In this document: positions 1-8,376 of the stretch, piece after piece | Layout: every line of letters starts with the position of its first letter | How positions within the stretch are numbered: the first letter of the stretch is position 1 | NCBI GenBank assembly: GCA_016926925.1 | Contig: JAFGNQ010000205.1 | Span: 1 to 23,899, forward strand | Length of the DNA: 23,899 bases | Origin: Candidatus Aminicenantota bacterium | GTDB lineage: Bacteria; Acidobacteriota; Aminicenantia; Aminicenantales; Aminicenantaceae | Direction of reading: 5' to 3' | Notes under the pieces: generated by a model | Databases searched by the model: none | Told to the model about the DNA's origin: nothing | Seen by the model: the letters and a program-made list of their open reading frames with translations, nothing else | Made by a program: the position numbers and the translations under genes

Positions 1-62
1 ACAACTTTAGTTGTACTCTGATGATCTGCAAATTTCCACCCTAAAATACACCTTTAGACTGA

Positions 63-91
63 TTGACTGATTTTCAAGTCTAGGCTAAATT
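63..91 (+). promoter_or_regulatory. Candidate sigma-70 promoter of the tetraheme gene
   Basis: TTGACT at 63-68 and TAAATT at 86-91 are separated by exactly 17 bases. The -35 box matches the consensus at 5 of 6 positions and the -10 box at about 4 of 6. It would start transcription near base 98, giving a leader of roughly 28 bases that contains the ribosome binding site. I saw no -24/-12 type match in 1-125. Confidence 0.45.
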
Positions 92-111
92 ATTAAGTCA
101 TTTTAATTGTT

Positions 112-120
112 AAAGGAGGA
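112..120 (+). promoter_or_regulatory. Strong Shine-Dalgarno site of the tetraheme gene
   Basis: AAAGGAGGA lies 5 bases before the ATG at 126. It is nearly a full anti-SD match and one of the strongest in the window. It fixes the start codon and suggests high translation. Confidence 0.8.
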
Positions 121-125
121 TTTAT

Positions 126-737
126 ATGAAAAAGCTATTCATATTTGCAGCCGCCCTCACTCTGACTGTAGGGGCCTTCGGGCAAGGAACAATCGTTGGC
201 TCAGCTCATGATTTCAGTACTGAAGCATGGAATACCGGAGGACAAATATGTGTCGTCTGCCATACGCCGCACAATGCGGATTTAACTATCAATGATTCTC
301 CACTTTGGAACCATGAAGTGACGACCGCTACCTACACCCTCTATAGCTCCAGTACTCTTGATGCGACACCCGGTCAGCCGGGCGGTTATTCCAAGCTCTG
401 TCTGTCATGCCATGATGGAACGGTCGCCCTTGATAGTTTTGGAGGAGAGACCGGATCCACGAATATTTCGGGTAATGCTTTATTTGGCACAGATCTCAGT
501 AACGACCACCCCATTTCTATTACATATGATACATCCCTCGCTAGTACTGATGGGGAACTTTATGATCCGACAACAGCATCGAGTGGTTTGGGTGGGACCA
601 TTGATGCCGATATGTTGTTTGCAAGTAAAATGGAATGTGCTTCCTGCCATGATGTGCACAATAAACCGGGAATAGAGAAACTTTTGTTGAAATCGAATGC
701 AGCAAGTGCCCTGTGCTTGACCTGTCACAGCAAATAA
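126..737 (+). CDS. Secreted tetraheme c-type cytochrome, OmcE-like (putative nanowire subunit)
   Basis: 203 residues with a signal peptide (about 1-20, KK then a hydrophobic stretch, cleavage near FGQ-GT). Four CXXCH motifs lie at C42, C92, C171 and C197. Non-motif histidines are H28, H49, H63, H128 and H178. H28, H49, H128 and H178 are conserved in the related module of the 12-heme protein at 5393-7081, so they are the likely distal ligands of four bis-His hemes. The layout (N-terminal SxHD, CxxCHTPHN, PLWN, LCLSCHDGTV, DLSNDHPIS, CxSCHDxH, LCLTCH) matches what I recall of the OmcE-type tetraheme family, which polymerises into extracellular filaments in Geobacter. The filament role is inference from family resemblance. 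The gene has its own promoter, strong SD and terminator, which fits an abundant structural protein. Alternative: a soluble periplasmic tetraheme carrier. Confidence 0.85.
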   Translation: MKKLFIFAAALTLTVGAFGQGTIVGSAHDFSTEAWNTGGQICVVCHTPHNADLTINDSPLWNHEVTTATYTLYSSSTLDATPGQPGGYSKLCLSCHDGTVALDSFGGETGSTNISGNALFGTDLSNDHPISITYDTSLASTDGELYDPTTASSGLGGTIDADMLFASKMECASCHDVHNKPGIEKLLLKSNAASALCLTCHSK

Positions 738-780
738 TGGAGCAATTCTAAATAGGTTCTGAGAAAAATTCCGATTATGA

Positions 781-812
781 AAGCCCCTCTCATTTGAGAG
801 GGGCTTTTTTTT
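781..812 (+). terminator. Intrinsic terminator after the tetraheme gene
   Basis: A perfect 11-bp inverted repeat (781-791 with 796-806) closes a four-base ATTT loop. Its end overlaps an eight-T run at 805-812. It lies 43 bases past the stop codon and separates the tetraheme gene from the following operon. Confidence 0.9.
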
Positions 813-830
813 GGAGAAAGCCTTTGTATG

Positions 831-860
831 TTGACTTGAATCAAAGCTGTTTGTTATAAG
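831..860 (+). promoter_or_regulatory. Candidate sigma-70 promoter of the 11-gene cytochrome operon
   Basis: TTGACT at 831-836 is followed, after 17 or 18 bases, by TTATAA/TATAAG at 854-860. It lies between the terminator at 781-812 and the ATG at 901, where a promoter is needed. The leader down to the start is A/T rich with no clear Shine-Dalgarno sequence. Confidence 0.55.
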
Positions 861-900
861 ATGTGTTCGATAAATTTGCTTTTTATAAAAATAAAAAAAA

Positions 901-1977
901 ATGATTTTCACAAAATCAAAATATCTCACTATTCCCATTTTATGCCTTTTGCTCTATTCCTGCGGGCCCAAAAAAGTACGGCTTCAGCCTGAGGTCGATT
1001 ATATTTTCTTCCCCTCCCTTCCCAACACACCGAGGTACCAATATCTGACTACCTTCTCGACATCCAAAGACATCGAAAGAAAAAAGAGTTCCTTCTTTCA
1101 ATTCGTTGTCGGCAAGGAAGAAGAGAAATCCAGAATGATCCAAAAAGCCTACGGAGTGGACATTTTTGATGGTGTGATCTATGTCTGCGACATCGGTGGA
1201 GGAATGGTCGTTACCCTCGATCTCAAAAGCAGAGAATTCGGTTATATCGGCCTTACCGGCAGCGGCAAAACCATCAAGCCGGCCAACCTGAAAGTCGATA
1301 AGAAAAATCGAATCCTTTATGTGGCGGATATAGGTCGAAAGCAGATCATCAGTTACGACCTGAGCGGGAAACCGCTTGTGTTTTACGGGAAGCAGGAGCA
1401 GTTCGACCCTTCGGATGTGGACTTCCATGACGACAGACTTTTCGTCTGCGATGTCAAGGGACACAAAATTCATGTTTTGGACAAGAAAACGGGCGACTCT
1501 TTGTACGAAATCGGAAAACCCGGCAGCAAAGACGGAGAGCTTTTCCACCCCTCGAATATCTTCATTTTTGAAGATTGCCTGTATGTCTCCGATACTACGA
1601 ACTTCCGCATCCAGGTGTTCGATTTGGAAGGGAATTTCTTGCAGAAATACGGACAGATAGGGGATCGCCCGGGTGAGTTTTCGCGGAATAAAGGCATTGC
1701 CGTGGATAAGGAGGGAAGAATTTATGTGGTGGATGCGGCTTTTGAAAATGTCCAGGTCTTCGACAAAGATTTTCAGCTCCTGATTTTCATGTTCGGTCCG
1801 GGTATCGAGCGGCATAACATCAACCTGCCGGCCGGGATCGCTATCGATTACGATAATCTTGAGTACTTCCGACAGTACCTCTCTCCAAAATTCAAGGCCG
1901 AATACCTGATCTTTGTCACCTCAAATTTCGGCCTGAACAAGGTGACCGTCTATGCGTTCGGTGCATATCAGGAATAG
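901..1977 (+). CDS. NHL-repeat beta-propeller lipoprotein
   Basis: 358 residues. Residues 1-20 are a lipoprotein signal peptide ending in the lipobox LYSC, so C21 is the probable lipidated residue; G22 gives no inner-membrane retention signal, so outer-membrane sorting is likely. From about residue 75 on there are five to six NHL-type blades with the recurring pattern GIAVDxxGRIYVxDxxxxxVQVF, which folds as a beta-propeller used for protein-protein contacts. It has no heme motif. A close paralog lies at 4458-5396. NHL genes are found beside surface-cytochrome genes in Geobacter (for example near omcS, from memory). It may dock or assemble cytochromes at the outer membrane (inference). The start codon has no visible SD; the signal peptide supports it. 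It is the first gene of the operon and its end overlaps the next gene by 26 bases. Confidence 0.85.
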   Translation: MIFTKSKYLTIPILCLLLYSCGPKKVRLQPEVDYIFFPSLPNTPRYQYLTTFSTSKDIERKKSSFFQFVVGKEEEKSRMIQKAYGVDIFDGVIYVCDIGGGMVVTLDLKSREFGYIGLTGSGKTIKPANLKVDKKNRILYVADIGRKQIISYDLSGKPLVFYGKQEQFDPSDVDFHDDRLFVCDVKGHKIHVLDKKTGDSLYEIGKPGSKDGELFHPSNIFIFEDCLYVSDTTNFRIQVFDLEGNFLQKYGQIGDRPGEFSRNKGIAVDKEGRIYVVDAAFENVQVFDKDFQLLIFMFGPGIERHNINLPAGIAIDYDNLEYFRQYLSPKFKAEYLIFVTSNFGLNKVTVYAFGAYQE

Positions 1978-2527
1978 AGCTTTACTGTTTTTATTTCTGC
2001 TGTTTCTGTTTTTTTTCAACGGTTGCCAGGACAAATGGCTCCGAGTGTTTTTCGACGGCGTGCCGGATCCTGAATCCAAGGAGGAGCAAACCATTACACC
2101 AACCCCATCAACCGATCCAGCTCTATCCTCTGAAGCCCGACAGAGGTCTGCTGTCATCATGATTTCCCAACATCCGGATTATTCCGGGAAAAAATGCGAC
2201 CGCTGCCACGACCGGACGAGTTCCAATTACCTTACTGCGGATAAGAAGGCGATCTGCTATTCCTGCCATAAAAGGGAGAAATTTAAAGGGGCCTTCGTCC
2301 ACGGCCCTGTCGCCGTCGGTGATTGCCTCGCCTGCCACCATCCGCACGAGTCGAGGATCAAAAAATTGCTGAGGTCCGAAGACAGTGATCTCTGCTTCAA
2401 ATGCCACAAGCCGGAACTTATAAGACAGATCAAGGACCATGACAGAGAGGATTACCTGGGGTGTTCGCGGTGCCACCTGCCGCACATCTCCGATAACCGC
2501 TTTTTCGTGAAAGATTCTTCCATATGA
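1952..2527 (+). CDS. Pentaheme c-type cytochrome, probable lipoprotein
   Basis: 191 residues. A very hydrophobic leader (residues 10-24) is followed by FNGC, so C25 is a plausible but imperfect lipid-attachment site (F at -3). A Pro/Ser/Thr/Glu-rich linker covers about 35-65. Five CXXCH motifs follow at C82, C102, C125, C148 and C171. The segment HGPVAxGDCxACHHPH is shared with the repeats of the 15-heme protein at 7096-8376. AAGGTGA sits 6 bases before the ATG, which lies inside the end of the NHL gene. The stop codon overlaps the start of the barrel gene (ATGA). Between a lipoprotein propeller and a beta-barrel, it is the natural candidate for the cytochrome that plugs into or sits on that barrel, analogous to MtrA or OmaB (inference). 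Confidence 0.85.
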   Translation: MRSVHIRNRALLFLFLLFLFFFNGCQDKWLRVFFDGVPDPESKEEQTITPTPSTDPALSSEARQRSAVIMISQHPDYSGKKCDRCHDRTSSNYLTADKKAICYSCHKREKFKGAFVHGPVAVGDCLACHHPHESRIKKLLRSEDSDLCFKCHKPELIRQIKDHDREDYLGCSRCHLPHISDNRFFVKDSSI

Positions 2528-4461
2528 AAGAGCAGTGTATTCAAAGGGCGCTCGTCTTGGGAATGATGTGCTGCCTGACTCTTGGATCGGTTCCGGCTCA
2601 GGAAGTGCAGTTGTTCCGCTTTTCGGATATATCCGGTGCTCTGATATCGGAGTTCCAGATCACCAGGGAAAGCTTGGACTCGTTCGGGATCCTCGCCAGA
2701 GATACCACCAGGAAGATCCTCCAGGGGGGCATTCAGCTTAACACTGTGGGAAGCATCTATCACCCCAATTTGCTTACGTTCAGGGCTTACATCAATCTAG
2801 TGGGGCTCAATACCCAGAGGCGGCTCTTCACCGATGAATCGGTCAACAATTCCCTCAATAATTCCTACAATATCAATCTTGCTTTTCTGCAAAAAAAAAC
2901 GCTGAGCTTCGAGCTGTTCACACTGCGCCAATTCTCCACGGCGGATAGGGCTTTTTTAGAGCGTTACTTCATCACCACCCAAAGTACCGGCTTCAGGGTT
3001 TATTCCAGGGCGAAGTTTATGCCTTTTCGTCTGGAGCTCTACAAGAGCGACATGCTTTCGGAATCCGAAATCTTCCGGGAGAGGGATGAAAAAACGAAAA
3101 ATATCAATTTTCGGTCGGATTTGATCGATGCCGATAAGAGCAAATCCGCTCTGACCTTCCGCTGGAAAGACTACTCCGAGGCCGTGTACGGTGTCGACTA
3201 TCAATCCCTGGAAGCCATGGCGAATTTCCTCCACAGCTACGGACCCAAACAGCGCAACCGGCTGCTGTCTCTTCTGAGCTTCCATCGTTTGAGCGGAGAT
3301 TTCGATATCAAGCGTTTCCAATTTGCGAACAACGCCGTTCAATACCTCAGGAATGACTTATACTTAAACGGAAATTATACCTTCGGCTGGGATGATTCGT
3401 TCGGCAGGTCCTTTACGCGGCACCGGCTGGCCGGATCGGTGAACCACCGGTTGTACCAGAGTTTGACCTCCTCCTTTCAACTGGGCGGAAGGTTCGAGGA
3501 TTCGGATTTTCAGAAGATCCGAGGCCTCCACTGCCGGATCGCCGCCAACTACAGCAAAAGAATCCCAACGGGAAGAATACTATTCAATTATCTACTGAGA
3601 CGGGAAATCGATGATTTTTCCTCACGGGACGGCATCCTCAGCACCAGCGATACCTTCGATTTCTCCCTGAGCGATACGCTCGTTTTGTCCAGGCCCGGGA
3701 TAGATTCCGTCTCCATCCGGATCACGGATACGGACCTGACATACGTTTTTTTGGAAGGGGTCGATTACCAGCTGGACATCATCAACAGCACTGTCGTCGT
3801 CTCCCGGCTCCCGGGCGGCGCCATCGAGGGAAGCTCCAAGGTTCTGGTCCATTATGACTATCTCTCCTATCCCGATTTCCGGTTGAGGAATCGTTTCGAT
3901 CAGTTCTATTTTCAACTGGCCTTCCTGAATTATTTCCAGGCTTTTTACGTCCAGGATTCCAACAAAAACACCGTGATTTCCGACTATGTGATTCCGCCTT
4001 TTGAGAGCTATGATAAAAAGCAGATTGGCGCCAAGTTCGATGCCCGTTTTTTGACGCTGGAATATTCCCGGGAAAAGCGCGATTCCAACCTGACCAATTA
4101 CAGATCCTGGAATTTCCGCGCATCCGCGGGTGTCCGCGTTTCCAAAGCCTTGAACCTGACCGGGTATCTGCTCTGGAATCGATTGAAATATGAGCCTGAG
4201 GTTTTCCGAAGCAGCTATCATGCCCGCAGTTTTGAGTGTTCGTATGCTCCGAGAGGCAACCTGACCTCTGCCTTGATATATCGCAAGATCCATTACTCCA
4301 CGAACATCTATGCCCGGGTCCGGGAAAGTATTTTGTTTAAATTTCAGTGGCAAATCCGTAAAATAATCCTCTATTTTTTTTACGAACATATTTTCAACAG
4401 GACCGAAAACACAGCCCGGCAGCGTGACTTTTTCAGTGTGATGGTCAGGAGGACGTTTTGA
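2524..4461 (+). CDS. Outer-membrane beta-barrel protein (candidate porin of a porin-cytochrome conduit)
   Basis: 645 residues with a signal peptide ending near VPAQ-EV (about residue 26). The rest is rich in alternating polar/aromatic strands with Tyr/Phe/Arg pairs, and the chain ends in Phe (VRRTF), as in outer-membrane proteins recognised by the Bam complex. There is no heme motif and no obvious plug. About residues 378-452 look different: a compact beta domain containing EGVDYQLDIINSTVVVSR and KVLVHYDY, a pattern seen in small Ig-like modules of surface proteins. The start overlaps the pentaheme stop (ATGA); the end overlaps the next gene (TTGA). Position and size fit the barrel of a PCC/MtrB-type conduit, but I do not recognise the exact family, and no specific similarity to MtrB is visible. 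Confidence 0.8.
   Translation: MKEQCIQRALVLGMMCCLTLGSVPAQEVQLFRFSDISGALISEFQITRESLDSFGILARDTTRKILQGGIQLNTVGSIYHPNLLTFRAYINLVGLNTQRRLFTDESVNNSLNNSYNINLAFLQKKTLSFELFTLRQFSTADRAFLERYFITTQSTGFRVYSRAKFMPFRLELYKSDMLSESEIFRERDEKTKNINFRSDLIDADKSKSALTFRWKDYSEAVYGVDYQSLEAMANFLHSYGPKQRNRLLSLLSFHRLSGDFDIKRFQFANNAVQYLRNDLYLNGNYTFGWDDSFGRSFTRHRLAGSVNHRLYQSLTSSFQLGGRFEDSDFQKIRGLHCRIAANYSKRIPTGRILFNYLLRREIDDFSSRDGILSTSDTFDFSLSDTLVLSRPGIDSVSIRITDTDLTYVFLEGVDYQLDIINSTVVVSRLPGGAIEGSSKVLVHYDYLSYPDFRLRNRFDQFYFQLAFLNYFQAFYVQDSNKNTVISDYVIPPFESYDKKQIGAKFDARFLTLEYSREKRDSNLTNYRSWNFRASAGVRVSKALNLTGYLLWNRLKYEPEVFRSSYHARSFECSYAPRGNLTSALIYRKIHYSTNIYARVRESILFKFQWQIRKIILYFFYEHIFNRTENTARQRDFFSVMVRRTF
4447..4452 (+). promoter_or_regulatory. 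Shine-Dalgarno site that supports a TTG start
   Basis: AGGAGG lies 5 bases before the TTG at 4458, within the last codons of the barrel gene. It supports the unusual TTG start of the following NHL gene and its translational coupling through the TTGA overlap. Confidence 0.7.
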
Positions 4462-5396
4462 AAGCCGGATACTTGGCGGCGGTTTTATCTGTAGCGGCGC
4501 TCTGCTCTTCTTTCGAACTGAAAGCCCAGTCCGTTGAGTTTCTCAGAACGATTGATTTTGCCAAGGGATCGAAAGACAGAGGGATTGCATCGTTGATTTT
4601 CGGCGCGAAGCAGGATAAGGGCATGAAGCCCGGTGCTCTCTGCCGTATAGACCGGGATAGATTCGCGATCACGGACGCCGTAAACGGGGCTATGTTCATT
4701 GTTGGAAACGACGGGAAAATTCAAAAGAGAATCAGCCATGCAGGCAAGATAAAGCTCATTTCTCCTGTTGCAGTTTGCAGGAATGATGAGAGCCATCTCT
4801 TTGTTGCAGATTCCGCCAGGGGTGTTGTCTTCGAGTACGATGCCGATTATAAATTCCTTGAGGTTTTTCTAACGCCGGAGAATAGCCGTATAACAGGGCT
4901 TGTGTTTTCACGGGGGGAATTTTTTTGTATCGATACTCCTAACCACCGGATTCTTTGTTTCGGAAAAGACGGAGCCTTGATCAAATCTTTCGGCTGCAGA
5001 GGATCGGGAGATGGGGAATTTAACTTCCCGACTCATATTGCGGCTGATGATGAGTACATCTATGTCACGGATGCCCTGAATTTCAGGGTTCAGATCTTTG
5101 ATTTCGGCGGGGATTTCATACGGACTTTCGGCAATACCGGCAGAGGCGGTGGAAATTTTTCCAAACCCAAGGGAATTGCGGTCGACAAAAATAAACGGGT
5201 CTTCGTTGCCGATGCCGAGTTCGATAACGTCCAGATCTTTAATTTTAAGGGTGAATTTTTGTATCATTTAGGCGGACCGGGCCACATGGATGGAGAATTC
5301 TGGCTGCCGTCCGGTGTCATGGTCGATGCCGACGGTTCGATCTGGGTGGCGGACACCTACAACACCCGGATTCAAATCTTTAGGATTGTTGAATGA
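4458..5396 (+). CDS. Periplasmic or secreted NHL-repeat beta-propeller protein
   Basis: 312 residues, starting at TTG with AGGAGG 5 bases upstream and overlapping the barrel stop codon. Signal peptide of about 22 residues (cleavage near LKAQ-SV) without a lipobox, so it is soluble, unlike the lipoprotein paralog at 901-1977. About six NHL blades fill residues 50-312. The last ones are textbook: KGIAVDKNKRVFVADAEF with NVQIF, and SGVMVDADGSIWVADTYN with RIQIF. The first of these is nearly the same as in the paralog. No heme motifs or catalytic residues. Probably a docking or assembly partner for the cytochromes on either side (inference). The ATGA overlap with the next gene implies coupled expression. 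Confidence 0.85.
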   Translation: MKAGYLAAVLSVAALCSSFELKAQSVEFLRTIDFAKGSKDRGIASLIFGAKQDKGMKPGALCRIDRDRFAITDAVNGAMFIVGNDGKIQKRISHAGKIKLISPVAVCRNDESHLFVADSARGVVFEYDADYKFLEVFLTPENSRITGLVFSRGEFFCIDTPNHRILCFGKDGALIKSFGCRGSGDGEFNFPTHIAADDEYIYVTDALNFRVQIFDFGGDFIRTFGNTGRGGGNFSKPKGIAVDKNKRVFVADAEFDNVQIFNFKGEFLYHLGGPGHMDGEFWLPSGVMVDADGSIWVADTYNTRIQIFRIVE

Positions 5397-7081
5397 TGCA
5401 CATGAAAAAAACGGCATTTGCGACTCTCGCTTTTCTGTTCTGTTTGTTTTCGATCCTATTTCCGGACACCATCAAGAATTCCAAACACAATCTGTCATCC
5501 GGCGGACCGGGAAGCATAGTCACCGATGAAACGAGCATGATCTGCATCTTCTGTCACACAAGTCACAATGCCGTCAATTATCCTCCCTTATGGAACAGGG
5601 AGGAATCCTCGGTCGTGTACAACCTTTACGGAAGCTCCACACTCTTTTCGATACCCGACCAGCCGGATGGAGCCACGAAACTCTGCCTTTCCTGCCATGA
5701 CGGAACGATCGCCCTGGGACGTATCATTTACCCCCCCAGCGATTTCTCCATGCAGAACACGGTCGGTAACAGGATGTCCCCGGACAGCGAGGCAAATTTG
5801 GGGAGCGACCTCTCGGACGACCATCCCGTCTCTTTCGATCCGTCTTCAGCCGTAAGTTCATCTTCCGAATTGGTGCATCCCGACCCCATGGATGATGTTG
5901 GGTACGATGCCTACAGCAAAATTCAGTGTACGGCCTGCCATGATCCCCATGACGAGGCGATCCCGAAATTTTTGGCAAAAAGCAACCTGAATGCCGGATT
6001 GTGCAAAACCTGTCATCGGATTTCGGGCTTCGATCAAAGATCTCCTCATGATCATTCGCAAAAGTCTTGGAACGGACATGGGGAGGATCCCTGGCCTCAC
6101 ACGGATTATACGACGATTGCCGATAATTCCTGCATGAATTGCCACCGAAATCACAGTGCCGGCGGAAAAGAACGGCTGCTGACTTCAATCGAGGAGGGAG
6201 TCTGCCTTGTTTGCCATAACGGAAACGTCGGAAAGAATATCGAGAACCTGCTGACAAAGGCCAGCAGCCACCGCGTCAATTTCTACCAGGGGCATGATCC
6301 CGCTGAGAACATCCTGACGGCGCCGGTCCACGTCGAATGTGCGGACTGTCATAACCCTCACGAAATTTTAAGAGCCTCCGCCTACCCTCCGGATATCTTG
6401 GGCAGCCTGACGGGCTCGTTGGGAATGACCGTTACCGGGAACCTGGTCGATCCAGCGCAGTACGAGTATGAGGTTTGTTTGAAGTGTCACGGGCAAAATC
6501 AGTACATCGTAGCCACGGACATGGACCGTATGTTCGACACGGGCAACGTCCGGTTTGCCGTCAATCCCGCCAATGCCAGCTACCACCCCGTCACCGCCCA
6601 GGGAAAAAGCGGTTGGGTGCCTTCTCTGATTCCGCCTTACACCACCGCTTCCAGGCTCTACTGCACGGATTGCCACAACAGCAATAGTGCAGGCCAAGGC
6701 GGGAGCTCGGCTCCCATTGGCCCGCACGGCTCGGACTACGAATACATCCTTGAGAGGCGCTACGAGACTATGGACAACACGCCGTTCTCGGTCGACAACT
6801 ACGCAATCTGCTTCAAATGTCACGATCCGACTGTCTTGACATCCGGAAGCGCCAGCGCTTTCGAAGCTCATGACGATCACTTGAATCGCAATTCCGCCTG
6901 TGCAGTCTGTCACGACCCGCACGGCTCTCCGAACTATATCGCCCTTCTCAACTTCGACAAAAATGTTGTGTTTCCTTCGGGAACAGGACAACTGAGGTTT
7001 GAAATTCAGGGCGATAGAGGGTATTGTTATTTGACTTGCCACGGGGAAGACCACGACCCCTGGAGCTATCAAAGAAATTAA
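5393..7081 (+). CDS. 12-heme secreted c-type cytochrome with an N-terminal OmcE-like module
   Basis: 562 residues; starts at 5393, 5396 or 5402 are all possible, with MKK at 5402 opening the signal peptide. Eleven CXXCH motifs plus one CX3CH near the C terminus (CYLTCH). Residues 30-210 align motif for motif with the tetraheme protein at 126-737: KHN, CxFCHTSHN at C51, PLWN, KLCLSCHDGTI at C98, DLSDDHPVSF with H144, CTACHDPH at C179, LCKTCH at C204. The remaining 350 residues hold eight hemes of doubled-CXXCH type with CHDPH and PHGSDYEY motifs. There is no lipobox. It may be a partner that joins filament subunits to the conduit (inference). It overlaps the NHL gene (ATGA) and is followed after 14 bases by the 15-heme gene. 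Confidence 0.85.
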   Translation: MMHMKKTAFATLAFLFCLFSILFPDTIKNSKHNLSSGGPGSIVTDETSMICIFCHTSHNAVNYPPLWNREESSVVYNLYGSSTLFSIPDQPDGATKLCLSCHDGTIALGRIIYPPSDFSMQNTVGNRMSPDSEANLGSDLSDDHPVSFDPSSAVSSSSELVHPDPMDDVGYDAYSKIQCTACHDPHDEAIPKFLAKSNLNAGLCKTCHRISGFDQRSPHDHSQKSWNGHGEDPWPHTDYTTIADNSCMNCHRNHSAGGKERLLTSIEEGVCLVCHNGNVGKNIENLLTKASSHRVNFYQGHDPAENILTAPVHVECADCHNPHEILRASAYPPDILGSLTGSLGMTVTGNLVDPAQYEYEVCLKCHGQNQYIVATDMDRMFDTGNVRFAVNPANASYHPVTAQGKSGWVPSLIPPYTTASRLYCTDCHNSNSAGQGGSSAPIGPHGSDYEYILERRYETMDNTPFSVDNYAICFKCHDPTVLTSGSASAFEAHDDHLNRNSACAVCHDPHGSPNYIALLNFDKNVVFPSGTGQLRFEIQGDRGYCYLTCHGEDHDPWSYQRN

Positions 7082-7095
7082 TGAGGAGCATCACT

Positions 7096-8376
7096 ATGAA
7101 AAAAACCGCCCTAATATTTCTTCTGACTTTTTTCTTTATTTCATCGAAACTTATTTCTCAAGAATGCATCACTTCCGAATGCCATGTCGATTTCAGCAAG
7201 ATGAAGCTCCTTCACGGTCCTGTCGCGGATGATTGCACCACCTGCCACATCCAAACCGGAAAACACAAGTTTAAATTTGCCGATAACGATCAGGGATGTC
7301 TTCAGTGTCATGACAATCAAGAGGAGGGTTCTGTTGTCCACCAAGCCATGGGCAAGGAAAAGTGTCAAGATTGTCATGATCCCCATGGCGGGAATGACCG
7401 GTCGTTTATCAAAGCGGAACGCATGGATACTCTGTGTTTCCAGTGTCATGACTCGGAAATGATGAAGAAGAAAGTCATCCACGGCCCCATGGCGACGGGG
7501 AGCTGTTCGATGTGCCACGATCCCCACTCTTCCGATAACCCTTCGCTTTTGAAGGCATCCAGTGAGAAAATTTGCATTCGCTGCCACACGGACAAGGATT
7601 ATTCAGGAGAGGGGATGTTCGTGCACACCCCTCTGCAGGACGGCTGCGCCGGCTGTCACGACTCCCATTCCTCCGACAATCCCTTCCAGCTTCTGACTCC
7701 TGCTGGGAATGTCTGCGAAACTTGCCACGATGATCTGTTCAAAGAAGCGGCCGATGCCGATTCCAAACATCCGATTGTGCTTCAGGACAAAAAGTGCGAC
7801 AACTGTCACGATCCCCATGGATCTCTTTTCGAGCACAATCTTAGAAGCGATCAGCTGAGTCTCTGCCTCGGTTGCCATAACAAGCAGATTATCGGAACCG
7901 ATGGGAAGGACTACAACATTTACGAGATCGTAAACAACAATCCCAACAAGCATGGGCCGGTTGCCGACGGAAACTGTACGGGCTGTCATGATCCCCATGG
8001 TTCGGATTCGTACAAGATTCTGATCAAGGATTATCCGGAAGAATTCTATACCGTGTTCTCTCAAAAAAAGTATGACCTCTGCTTCGAATGTCATGAAAGT
8101 ACGGTAGTCAGGGACGAGAAGACGACGACACTCACGAATTTCAGAGATGGAGACCAGAACCTTCACTACCTGCACATCAACCGCACCAAGGGACGGACTT
8201 GCCGTGCCTGTCACGAGATACATGCCGGGGATCAACCGAATCACGTCCGGGAGGAGACTCCATTCGGCGAGTGGTCCTTACCCATCGGCTTTTCCAAGAC
8301 CGAAACCGGAGGCAATTGTATTCCCGGGTGCCATAAAGCCTATTCCTACGACAGGCAGAAGGTGCAGCCTCAATGA
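7096..8376 (+). CDS. 15-heme periplasmic c-type cytochrome with doubled-CXXCH repeats
   Basis: 426 residues from the ATG at 7096, chosen because GAGGAG lies 7 bases upstream and MKKTALIFLL begins a normal signal peptide (cleavage near LIS-QE); an upstream extension to 7024 would overlap the previous gene. Thirteen CXXCH motifs, a first motif of CX4CH type (CITSECH) just after the signal peptide, and a last one of CX3CH type (CIPGCH). The body repeats HGPxAxGxCxxCHDPH followed by LCxxCH about every 45-60 residues, typical of doubled-CXXCH proteins, probably an extended heme wire. Three copies of a near-identical 17-base string coding CHDPHG (7372, 7804, 7984) suggest repeat duplication. Its role as periplasmic wire or outer-surface partner of the 12-heme protein is inferred from context. 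Confidence 0.88.
   Translation: MKKTALIFLLTFFFISSKLISQECITSECHVDFSKMKLLHGPVADDCTTCHIQTGKHKFKFADNDQGCLQCHDNQEEGSVVHQAMGKEKCQDCHDPHGGNDRSFIKAERMDTLCFQCHDSEMMKKKVIHGPMATGSCSMCHDPHSSDNPSLLKASSEKICIRCHTDKDYSGEGMFVHTPLQDGCAGCHDSHSSDNPFQLLTPAGNVCETCHDDLFKEAADADSKHPIVLQDKKCDNCHDPHGSLFEHNLRSDQLSLCLGCHNKQIIGTDGKDYNIYEIVNNNPNKHGPVADGNCTGCHDPHGSDSYKILIKDYPEEFYTVFSQKKYDLCFECHESTVVRDEKTTTLTNFRDGDQNLHYLHINRTKGRTCRACHEIHAGDQPNHVREETPFGEWSLPIGFSKTETGGNCIPGCHKAYSYDRQKVQPQ

Noticed and set aside
1..125. Search for a -24/-12 promoter before the tetraheme gene
   Set aside because: The only GG (83-84) has no GC ten bases downstream; a sigma-70 type match fits better.
480..938. 152-codon minus-strand open frame running through the terminator hairpin
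   Set aside because: It spans the terminator, a promoter and the end of the tetraheme gene; it is an antisense shadow.
7372..8000. Three near-identical 17-base strings (TGTCAYGATCCCCATGG) considered as a regulatory or mobile repeat
   Set aside because: They are in frame and code for the repeated CHDPHG heme motif of the 15-heme protein; the 180- and 432-base spacings follow the protein repeats.
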